Source: an uncultured Lachnospiraceae bacterium
Lineage (GTDB): Bacteria; Bacillota; Clostridia; Lachnospirales; Lachnospiraceae
Length of the DNA: 19,389 nucleotides
Direction: 5' to 3'
Assembly (NCBI GenBank): GCA_910585935.1
Contig: CAJUHN010000048.1
Location: 1-19,389, forward strand
The notes beneath the pieces are model-generated. The model had not been told where the DNA came from and ran no database searches. It worked only from the letters and a program-made list of their open reading frames with translations. A program made the position numbers and the translations under genes. Shown here piece after piece: positions 14,246-19,389 of this stretch. The stretch's first letter is position 1. Each line of letters starts with the position of its first letter.

Positions 14246-14282
14246 TGACGGCTAAAAGATAACTTGGCGGCATGATGACGGC
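14246..14282. promoter_or_regulatory. TGACGGC operator set 1
   Basis: TGACGGC at 14246-14252, TGGCGGC at 14265-14271 and TGACGGC at 14276-14282: one site, then two sites 11 bp apart. The same arrangement precedes the second copy of the regulator. The first site is half of GTC-N5-GAC. Binding by the Arc-type proteins is inferred. Confidence 0.6.
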
Positions 14283-14301
14283 TTAAAATTATCCTGTAAT
14301 A

Positions 14302-14469
14302 TTATAAGATTATTTTACCATTTTTCTTTTCAAATTCTCGAATGTGTTTTCGTATTAAAGTCACTATTTCCTGATTAGCAGAACGGTCATTATATTTAGC
14401 AACAAAACGAAATTTTTTAAGTAACTCACTTTCGATTCGTAAGGTAAATTTGGACATTTGATAAGGCAT
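14302..14469 (-). CDS. Arc-type ribbon-helix-helix regulator, copy 2
   Basis: ATG (complement of 14467-14469) is chosen because AAGGAGGG lies just upstream; reading from 14505 would place that site inside the gene. The 55-residue product MPYQMSKFTLRIESELLKKF, then RFVAKYNDRSANQEIVTLIR has the same fold as copy 1 and is about 60 percent identical by eye. The strand residues that touch DNA (KFTLR) are unchanged, which agrees with both copies sharing the TGACGGC operators. The gene is divergent from the frameshifted gene at 14614, and its operator overlaps that gene's promoter. Confidence 0.8.
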   Translation of the reverse strand: MPYQMSKFTLRIESELLKKFRFVAKYNDRSANQEIVTLIRKHIREFEKKNGKIIL

Positions 14470-14521
14470 TAAAAAATCCCTCCTTAAAATTTTTTTGTTT
14501 GACATTATTATGATGTCGAAA

Positions 14522-14557
14522 TGACGGCAAAATATATATTGACGGCATAGTGACGGC
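14522..14557. promoter_or_regulatory. TGACGGC operator set 2
   Basis: TGACGGC occurs at 14522-14528, 14540-14546 and 14551-14557 (spacings 18 and 11, against 19 and 11 in set 1). The last two lie inside the promoter at 14539-14567, so the bound regulator should shut off the rightward gene as well as its own. Confidence 0.65.
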
Positions 14558-14567
14558 GTATTATAAT
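14539..14567 (+). promoter_or_regulatory. Promoter of the gene at 14614
   Basis: TTGACG (14539-14544) and TATAAT (14562-14567) are 17 bp apart. The -35 box is part of one TGACGGC site and the spacer contains another. Confidence 0.75.
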
Positions 14568-14613
14568 AGTAAGAGATATTTTAATGGTACATTAACAGAT
14601 AGGAGGTCATAAA

Positions 14614-14977
14614 ATGGGTGAATTTAATGATATGCTGAGAAGAGTAAAATTAGATAAAATAATAGGCTATTTAATGTTATGGAACAGAAGATTTTGAGAT
14701 TGAAAACAAAGAAACATTTGAGGATAGAATCGAAGATGCTTTTGATAAGATTTTTGAATCATTAGAAAAAACGTGTCCATTTATAAGTAGAGAAAATGAG
14801 GAATTACAAAATATAATCATGGAATTTTCAATAATTCATAATGAAGTTTATTTAGAAATAGGTATTTTACTTGGTATCCAGATGTATAAGAATTTAGAAC
14901 AGCAAAATTTTGATTGGAATAATATACAGGCGATTATTAACAGGAATATATCTGCGGAAGGAAAAAAGAATAGATAG
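14614..14977 (+). pseudogene. Small helical protein gene, broken by a one-base insertion
   Basis: AGGAGG precedes ATG 14614, and the frame MGEFNDMLRRVKLDKIIGYLM then meets a TGA at 14695. Skipping one T at 14677 gives ATG-TAT-GGA-ACA-GAA-GAT-TTT and an open frame to TAG at 14975-14977. The restored protein is about 120 residues: after MYGTEDFEIENKETFEDRIE come DAFDKIFESLEK and IIHNEVYLEIGILLGIQMYK. The end (EIGILLGIQMYK) is reminiscent of the DGFRLGARIMIEV end of the protein at 1696, suggesting a loosely related helical family. No biochemical function is known to me. A sequencing error in this single base cannot be excluded. Confidence 0.75.
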
Positions 14978-15063
14978 AGAAAGAAAAAATAGAAGGAATA
15001 AGAGATGTAAATTAGATAGATTAGCAAAGTAGATAAAAATAAGGAAAATAATTAAAAGAGTAG

Positions 15064-15102
15064 AAGCAGATAGTGCAGGAATAGCATAATCTGCTTTTTT
15101 AT
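15064..15102 (+). terminator. Stem-loop terminator
   Basis: AAGCAGAT (15064-15071) pairs perfectly with ATCTGCTT (15089-15096), followed by TTTTTT. It ends the transcript of the broken gene at 14614-14977. Confidence 0.8.
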
Positions 15103-15122
15103 TATATAAGAAAGGTGTTAGA

Positions 15123-15218
15123 ATGAAAAGTAATGTCAAAATAGATTTTATATTTATTTTTATTGTAATAAAAAACAATTATAAGAAATTTATAATGAGA
15201 AATCAAAAATATAATTGA
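15123..15218 (+). CDS. Possible 31-residue hydrophobic peptide
   Basis: ATG 15123 follows AAAGGTG by a few bases and opens a frame encoding MKSNVKIDFIFIFIVIKNNY and a short basic tail, ending at TGA 15216. The central IDFIFIFIVI could insert in a membrane. In such AT-rich DNA this may be chance. It is the only candidate gene in the roughly 300-bp gap between 14977 and 15282, which otherwise holds a terminator and a promoter. Confidence 0.2.
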   Translation: MKSNVKIDFIFIFIVIKNNYKKFIMRNQKYN

Positions 15219-15243
15219 AAATAAAAAAGAATTGTGGTAATAT
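15215..15243 (+). promoter_or_regulatory. Promoter of XRE gene at 15282
   Basis: TTGAAA (15215-15220) and TAATAT (15238-15243) are separated by 17 bp, 39 bp before the start codon. Confidence 0.65.
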
Positions 15244-15281
15244 GATAGATATGTTAGACTTTTATTATGGAGAGAACAGGA

Positions 15282-15500
15282 ATGAAAAAAAAGAGAATAA
15301 AAGTGAATTATAAGCCATTATGGAAAAAGATGATTGACGAAGATATATCAAAAAGTGAACTTAGAACAAAAACAGGGATTGCACCAAGTACCTTTACAAA
15401 AATGTCTAATAATGAATATGTGGCATTAGACGTGTTAGTGCGAATTTGTGATGTTATGAATTGTGGTTTAGATGATATTATTGATATAGAAAAATCTTGA
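15282..15500 (+). CDS. XRE/Cro-type regulator
   Basis: This 72-residue protein is a compact helix-turn-helix of the HTH_26 kind: VNYKPLWKKMIDEDISKSELRTKTGIAPSTFTKMSNNEYVALDVLVRICDVMNCGLDDII. ATG 15282 is preferred because GGAGAG lies about 8 bp upstream; ATG 15267 would add five residues. Such small regulators often accompany defence or restriction genes and set their timing. Here it sits about 180 bp before the ApeA-like gene, with a perfect palindrome between them, so control of that gene is a reasonable but unproven idea. Confidence 0.82.
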   Translation: MKKKRIKVNYKPLWKKMIDEDISKSELRTKTGIAPSTFTKMSNNEYVALDVLVRICDVMNCGLDDIIDIEKS

Positions 15501-15628
15501 TTTTTGGAATATATAGAATATGATATATTATTTCCAACTAAAAGAACATTTTGATATGGCTGCAAAAAGCATTTCATTATATTAAGTTAGAAATGAGTAA
15601 AATTAAGAGATTATAAAAGCGAAAAGAG

Positions 15629-15653
15629 ATTGGCTACACACTGTGTAGCCAAT
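15629..15653. promoter_or_regulatory. Perfect 11-bp palindrome upstream of the ApeA-like gene
   Basis: ATTGGCTACAC (15629-15639) and GTGTAGCCAAT (15643-15653) surround ACT. There is no T-run, so it is not a standard terminator. It lies 28 bp before the start codon. It could be an operator for the XRE protein encoded upstream, or an RNA hairpin in the leader limiting translation. Confidence 0.5.
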
Positions 15654-15681
15654 AGAAGGGATTTCAGAAAAGGTATAAATT

Positions 15682-17163
15682 GTGAATAAAAGAAAAGTGT
15701 ATGAAAATATGAATATTAGTTGTAATGTAATTTCTATCGGTGAGGTAAGTTGTTCCTATATTGGAAGTCTTGTGTTGGATGAAAATTTAGTGGCAACACT
15801 TACAATATTTGATGTTGAGATGGATTGTTATAGGCATATTGAAAAATTTAAAGATTTTTGTATATGTGCTAAAGCCGAAAAAGTTTATTATACGTTAAAA
15901 GTTGATATAGTTTTATCTCCTTCATTTTCTTGTACTGAGATAGATAAAGATATAAAAAGCAAAGTTAAGTTAGGATATGGTATATCTGATATATTAGTTG
16001 GTTCAGAATATGCAATAGATCAAAATTTGGGTTTATCTTTTAATAGGTTTTCATTTCAAACAACAGATATATTTGAATTGATTGGAATGTATCCATACGA
16101 AATAGAAACTACAGATGAAAAATGGGAAGTTGGAACATCTAAAATGACTGGAAAAATATGTTCAATGGAGCTAGATAACGGTTATTCATGTTTTGTAACT
16201 CCTTTTATTTATAAAACGAATCAGGAATATATTTTTTCTATGCAAGGAAAAATCGGATATGAGAGTTCTGAGTTAGTAGATATAGAAGAATTAAAAGTAA
16301 AAATTCACTTATTGATATTATTGTTTGAAATTTTAAGTGGAGAGTCAATATCTGTATTAAATATTGATGTAGAAAGAAATGATAAGATATTTGAATATAT
16401 TGGGTTAGGTAATTACCAAAAATCAAAATTAAAAAATTTAAAGAATGGATTCCATACGAAATCATATTTACGAAAAAGTATTTTTAAATTAAGTGATTGG
16501 AATTATAATGAAAATAGAATCATAGAGATATTTCAGGATTTAGTAGAAACTAATTTATTGGCAATGGAAAGCTATAAACAAGTTTTGCTTGATGAGGAAT
16601 TAGGAATTATGACATATAATAAGTTTCTTAAAATTATGCAAATGATTGAAGGAATTATGCGTGATGCAGTTTTGGAGGTTGAGGAAATTGAATTTAATAA
16701 AAAGAAAGAGAATCTTTTGAGTAAAATAGAAAATGAAGAAGATAAAGACTTTGTTGTTTCATATTGTAATAATAATGGGGTTAGTTTTAGAACTTGCTTG
16801 AAAGGTATTTCAAACGAATGTATATGTTTATTATCAGGAATAGAAAAAGGATATAATAAAATATATAAGGATATTATTAATAAAATTATTAATGATAGAG
16901 ATGTGTATACTCATGCTTCAAAGAAAAGTAAACCCGTTATGAGTGAGAACGAAATTGTGAAAGTTAATTGTTGTTATAAGATATTTTTTAGAATAAAAAT
17001 ATTGAATAAATTGGGAATAAAGGAAAGCTTAATTAGAAAACGATTGTTACATGATAATAGATTTGTATGTGCTTATAAAGAATTGTTTGGATTGTCTATT
17101 CTAAGGGATGATAATATTTATGACACAGGTGAATTTGATCAGAAAATGTGGGGGTATTCTTGA
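15682..17163 (+). CDS. ApeA-like HEPN abortive-infection protein
   Basis: This 493-residue protein starts at GTG 15682 with AAAAGG 9 bp upstream. The N-terminal part (about 1-290) is beta-rich, beginning with SCSYIGSLVLDENLVATLTIFDVE, as in the ApeA N-terminal domain. The C-terminal part (about 310-460) is a helical bundle with INDRDVYTHASKK: Arg406-x4-His411 is the HEPN RNase motif, in the setting seen in ApeA-like HEPN domains (R-D/N-x-Y-T-H). ApeA is a single-gene anti-phage effector thought to act by RNA cleavage leading to abortive infection. Codon use is very AT-rich, like the split DUF4209 frames and unlike the transfer genes, typical of cargo. Family assignment is by motif and architecture only. 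Confidence 0.68.
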   Translation: MNKRKVYENMNISCNVISIGEVSCSYIGSLVLDENLVATLTIFDVEMDCYRHIEKFKDFCICAKAEKVYYTLKVDIVLSPSFSCTEIDKDIKSKVKLGYGISDILVGSEYAIDQNLGLSFNRFSFQTTDIFELIGMYPYEIETTDEKWEVGTSKMTGKICSMELDNGYSCFVTPFIYKTNQEYIFSMQGKIGYESSELVDIEELKVKIHLLILLFEILSGESISVLNIDVERNDKIFEYIGLGNYQKSKLKNLKNGFHTKSYLRKSIFKLSDWNYNENRIIEIFQDLVETNLLAMESYKQVLLDEELGIMTYNKFLKIMQMIEGIMRDAVLEVEEIEFNKKKENLLSKIENEEDKDFVVSYCNNNGVSFRTCLKGISNECICLLSGIEKGYNKIYKDIINKIINDRDVYTHASKKSKPVMSENEIVKVNCCYKIFFRIKILNKLGIKESLIRKRLLHDNRFVCAYKELFGLSILRDDNIYDTGEFDQKMWGYS

Positions 17164-17230
17164 ATTATAGTTTTGGCAATGTAAAGTTTTGGACAAATTT
17201 TAACATAATTGTTTAATACATCAGAGATAA

Positions 17231-17619
17231 TTGTGTTTGAAGAAGTTTGCTAAAAAAATTGATAAAAAACATTATCAGAATAAAGCTGAAATTTTATAAC
17301 ATTTAGAATAAGATGATTTAGAGGCTCAAAAGGTTAAATATATCTTTGACAGAAATAATCCCCATTATTGGGTTAGAATGGTTGTCAAAAAGCCTTTTAT
17401 AAAAGAAAATTTGATAAATTGTGATGTGGGAAATTAAATCTTAAAATGAGAACTGGTTACTTGATAATGCTGAACTTTATAAAAATTGTAATATGTCATA
17501 ATTTTTTAGAAGCCCATTTCTTTGAAACACAAGATAATATTGTTGTTTGCTTTTATTATGATTATAATAAGTTGAATGAAAAACATGATACTATAACAGG
17601 GAAAGAAGGTTTTGAATGA
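17231..17619 (+). pseudogene. Decayed gene upstream of the JAB gene
   Basis: Protein-like text survives in several frames. Frame 17243-17437 reads KFAKKIDKKHYQNKAEIL, stop, HLE, stop, then DDLEAQKVKYIFDRNNPHYW and VRMVVKKPF; both internal TAA codons could come from GAA. A short piece NWLLDNAELYKNCNMS follows in another frame. The final frame reads NFLEAHFFETQDNIVVCFYY and on to GKEGFE, ending at TGA 17617-17619. The last codons overlap the ATG of the JAB gene, so the intact ancestor was probably its operon partner. I do not recognise the family. With two nonsense codons and at least two frameshifts this is genuine decay, not a single sequencing error. Confidence 0.6.
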
Positions 17620-18236
17620 AGAATAACTGGAATAATCTTGAAATGGCAAAAAAACGTGACCATAAAATTATAATTACAGATGAGGCTATTAATAAAATTC
17701 CAAGAATAAAATATAGAGGTATTCCAGAAAGTGAATATGATAATCTTTGGGATTTGGCAAAAAATGTTTTAAAAATATCAAAAGAAGAAAATGATTCTAA
17801 TGAAGTGGCAATAACATATAGCCTTGACAGTGTTAAATTGATTGAACAAGGTGAGAGATATATTGGTATTGCACTTGGTAGTGAACATGATGTAGATCCA
17901 TTGAGTGATACAACGGCATATCACTTGATTTCTTCTATTGAGGAGTGTGTGGTAATTGTATTACATAACCATCCATCATTGTCAGATTTTTCTTTGACAG
18001 ATGTACAATTTTTATTAAGATATGATAATGTAAAAATGATGGTGGTTATAACAAATTTAGGGAGTATATCCTATTTGGTTAAAAATAAAAAATATAACTT
18101 GAAAAAGGCAATTATCCTTTTCAATGAATCTGTAGATAAAAATAATGAGGCAGAAAATTTAAAAGATTTACAAAATGCTGCGAATTATTTTTTGAAGAAT
18201 AGTTACATGGTAGGTATAGATTATGATAATCGTTAG
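17616..18236 (+). CDS. JAB/MPN-domain protein (RadC-like metalloprotease fold)
   Basis: This 206-residue protein starts at ATG 17616, preceded by AAGAAGG and overlapping the end of the decayed gene by 4 bp. Residues 117-129 read HNHPSLSDFSLTD, the JAMM zinc motif H-x-H-P-x5-S-x2-D (His117, His119, Ser126, Asp129). LISSIEECVVIVL before it forms the expected buried strand. Proteins with this fold include deubiquitinase-like peptidases and RadC; a substrate cannot be deduced. It is followed at once by a small gene whose ribosome binding site overlaps its stop. The three-gene arrangement (decayed gene, JAB, small protein) looks like a functional unit. Confidence 0.82.
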   Translation: MKNNWNNLEMAKKRDHKIIITDEAINKIPRIKYRGIPESEYDNLWDLAKNVLKISKEENDSNEVAITYSLDSVKLIEQGERYIGIALGSEHDVDPLSDTTAYHLISSIEECVVIVLHNHPSLSDFSLTDVQFLLRYDNVKMMVVITNLGSISYLVKNKKYNLKKAIILFNESVDKNNEAENLKDLQNAANYFLKNSYMVGIDYDNR

Positions 18237-18247
18237 GAGGTGTACTT

Positions 18248-18418
18248 ATGAATGAAGAACGTGTTATCTTAAGTGAAAGACCAGAAGATTTAAAAAAAGC
18301 AGTTGAATGGGGCAGAGAACAACAGAAAAAAATTATGAATGAAAAAAACGAATGGCTTGCTGATGTACTCATGGAGAAAATGACACCATTGATATTGAAG
18401 AGAAAGACTTTAAAGTAA
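18248..18418 (+). CDS. Small charged protein partner of the JAB gene
   Basis: ATG 18248 follows AGGAGG (18235-18240), which overlaps the JAB stop codon, so the two genes are coupled. The 56-residue product reads MNEERVILSERPEDLKKAVE, then WGREQQKKIMNEKNEWLADV and a basic end. It is helical, highly charged and soluble. It could be a substrate or regulator of the JAB protein; no family is recognised. It is the last gene before the right attachment site. Confidence 0.7.
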   Translation: MNEERVILSERPEDLKKAVEWGREQQKKIMNEKNEWLADVLMEKMTPLILKRKTLK

Positions 18419-18432
18419 TGTAAAAATCATAT

Positions 18433-18449
18433 GGGTACAATTTGGGTAC
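18433..18449. repeat. GGGTAC doublet, putative integrase arm site (element B, right end)
   Basis: GGGTAC at 18433-18438 and 18444-18449, 11 bp apart, the first copy exactly 120 bp before the core at 18553. The GGCAAC doublet at 5311 lies exactly 120 bp before the other core. Confidence 0.6.
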
Positions 18450-18552
18450 ACCAGCTTTGAAACTATATAAACAAGAAGTAAAAACGCATCAAAATGATAC
18501 TGTTTTGAAATGAAAAGCAATGTAAAACATGATTTGTAGGGAACTAAGAAAA

Positions 18553-18562
18553 GAGTTCGAGT
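18553..18562. other. Putative attR core (GAGTTCGAGT)
   Basis: The second copy of the 10-bp core. CAGCTTT begins 43 bp after its first base (18596), as it does after the left core (5474). The 323-bp gap 18419-18741 contains only this core, its arm doublets and the terminator at 18685. Confidence 0.55.
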
Positions 18563-18624
18563 GATGAAATGGGCTTTGAGAACCCAGTATTTATGCAGCT
18601 TTCAAACAAATTTGTTTAGGTACT

Positions 18625-18641
18625 GGCAACGATTTGGCAAC
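18625..18641. repeat. GGCAAC doublet, putative arm site of element C
   Basis: GGCAAC at 18625-18630 and 18636-18641, 11 bp apart, starting 72 bp after the core start. It corresponds to the GGGTAC doublet 73 bp after the left core of element B but has the outer hexamer. Confidence 0.6.
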
Positions 18642-18684
18642 ATTTTTATCATCACGCACTAAATAATTATATCAATGGCAGATG

Positions 18685-18735
18685 AAAAACCTTGCTGATT
18701 TTCAGATATGGAAACTGAATATCGGCAAGGTTTTT
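18685..18735. terminator. Terminator of the leftward regulator of element C
   Basis: AAAAACCTTGC (18685-18695) pairs perfectly with GCAAGGTTTTT (18725-18735), and the inner bases pair partly. It lies just after the stop of the gene at 18742 and gives a U-run for leftward transcripts. GAAAATCAGCAAG at 5329-5341 is an exact inverted copy of 18691-18703. Confidence 0.75.
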
Positions 18736-18741
18736 TTATGC

Positions 18742-19302
18742 TTATTTCTGCTTTTTCTTTTTCGCTGTTTTCTTTTCTACTTTCTCGATTTTCTGAAATT
18801 CTTCCATAAGCATATCACTGACCGCCTGTGAGGGGACTTTCGCCCAATGCTTTGAAGTGTCCAGTTCCGGGTACTTGTACCGCCACTGGTCGTATTCCTC
18901 TCTGCTTATCTCGCCCTGTTCCAGTTTGGCGGCTTGCTCCTGCCATGCGTGGAACATATCAAACATGGACGTATAAGTGGAATAGTCGGATTTGTCAAGG
19001 CGCAGGCAGATTTCTCCGTCAATCTCCCCGATTTTCAGCCCGTACATATCTTCCAGCGCAAAGAGTGTGTGCATAAGCCCGATATAGGTGTCAATGTTGG
19101 GAACAGTGAGTGCATGGGTACTGACATCAAAAAGGTGAGCCATTTCTTTCACAAGGTCATGTTTGGGGATTCTAGCTTCGGATTCATATTGTGCCATGCG
19201 AACATCAGAAGTCTTTCCAAGAAAGCCGAGGCGTTCTCCTAATTGTTTTTGTGTCATTCCTTTTCGATTACGAAAAAATTTAATACGTTTGCCAATTGCC
19301 AT
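18742..19302 (-). CDS. XRE-family regulator at the left end of element C
   Basis: This 186-residue protein has an N-terminal helix-turn-helix (AIGKRIKFFRNRKGMTQKQLGERLGFLGKTSDVRMAQYESEARIPK) and a helical C-terminal domain ending in a Lys-rich tail. ATG (complement of 19300-19302) is chosen because GGGAGG lies 9 bp upstream. Architecture, length, orientation and distance from the core match the repressor of element B (6232-6783), so it is probably the first gene of the next element, whose xis-int would lie beyond the window. The C-terminal coding half is clearly GC-richer (35 of 60 bases in 18841-18900) than the HTH half (19 of 60 in 19261-19320), suggesting a mosaic gene or transfer from a host with different base composition. 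Confidence 0.85.
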   Translation of the reverse strand: MAIGKRIKFFRNRKGMTQKQLGERLGFLGKTSDVRMAQYESEARIPKHDLVKEMAHLFDVSTHALTVPNIDTYIGLMHTLFALEDMYGLKIGEIDGEICLRLDKSDYSTYTSMFDMFHAWQEQAAKLEQGEISREEYDQWRYKYPELDTSKHWAKVPSQAVSDMLMEEFQKIEKVEKKTAKKKKQK

Positions 19303-19389
19303 AATAAAAGCCTCCCAATCTATTTTATGATATGATTCGTTCATTTTCATTTGTTTTCCGCAAGTAATATAAAATAAGAAAACAAAAGG

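Larger units (their letters stand above)
5431..18562. mobile_element. Integrative mobilizable element B (13.1 kb)
   Basis: The element is bounded by the direct repeat GAGTTCGAGT (5431-5440 and 18553-18562). It has its own repressor, excisionase, tyrosine integrase, MobC-like protein, primase, VapE, iteron origin, oriT-like hairpins and MobV relaxase, plus regulators and defence cargo. There are no type IV secretion genes and no phage packaging or structural genes. It is therefore best described as an integrative mobilizable element that would borrow a helper conjugation system. Boundaries rest on the repeat, the matching arm-site geometry and gene order. The exact crossover point within the 10-bp core is unknown. 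Confidence 0.65.

Noticed and set aside
14894..15178. Minus-strand hydrophobic reading frame of 94 codons
   Set aside because: It crosses a strong terminator, overlaps the end of the 14614 gene, and its Phe/Leu/Ile content is what complementary A-rich DNA yields.
5431..18562. Prophage or phage-inducible satellite
   Set aside because: No terminase, capsid, tail, lysis or packaging gene is present, while relaxase and oriT-like regions are; a mobilizable element fits better, although VapE and the origin resemble satellites.
18828..19242. Two plus-strand reading frames of 82 and 102 codons
   Set aside because: Shadows of the GC-rich leftward XRE regulator, which has a proper start, fold and terminator.

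Overview
The window is AT-rich accessory DNA. Strong AGGAGG-type ribosome binding sites, the codon use and the gene families (MobV relaxases, VapE-type replication protein, RelB/YoeB, small XRE and ribbon-helix-helix regulators) point to a low-GC Clostridia host, probably a gut Lachnospiraceae; the species cannot be read from the sequence.

Layout. I read it as three related integrative mobilizable elements in tandem. Element A runs from before base 1 to about 5440. It holds the last codons of an upstream gene, an oriT-like hairpin region, a MobV relaxase missing its metal-binding motif, a small divergent protein, an XRE regulator, a DUF4209/HEPN-like reading frame split by one in-frame stop, and a RelB/YoeB toxin-antitoxin pair at its right edge. 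Element B (about 5431-18562, 13.1 kb) is complete. In order it carries a hypothetical gene, an XRE repressor facing left, a multi-site operator, excisionase, tyrosine integrase, a MobC-like protein, a frameshifted CHC2 primase, VapE, an iteron region that looks like a replication origin, an oriT-like region, an intact MobV relaxase, duplicated small XRE genes, two small genes, duplicated Arc-like regulators with duplicated operators, a frameshifted small gene, another XRE gene, an ApeA-like HEPN abortive-infection gene, a decayed gene, a JAB-domain gene and a small partner. Element C starts near 18553; only its left-end XRE regulator is visible.

Evidence for the borders. GAGTTCGAGT occurs at 5431 and 18553. 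Each copy sits between doublets of a hexamer repeated at 11-bp spacing: GGGTAC doublets inside element B and GGCAAC doublets outside it. The spacings correspond on both sides (120 and 120; 73 and 72), and a CAGCTTT lies exactly 43 bp from each core start. This looks like element B inserted into the attachment site of a sister element with different integrase arm sites.

How the genes work together. The XRE protein of B probably represses xis-int through palindromes of the form GTATC-AAAA-GATAC, one of which fills the promoter spacer. Integrase and excisionase move the element; primase, VapE and the iteron origin would copy the excised circle; MobC-like protein and relaxase would transfer it using a host conjugation machine. 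Cargo at the right ends is defensive: ApeA-like HEPN in B, and DUF4209/HEPN plus YoeB in A. Several genes carry single-event lesions, which suggests an array that is decaying or complementing in trans, unless some are assembly errors.
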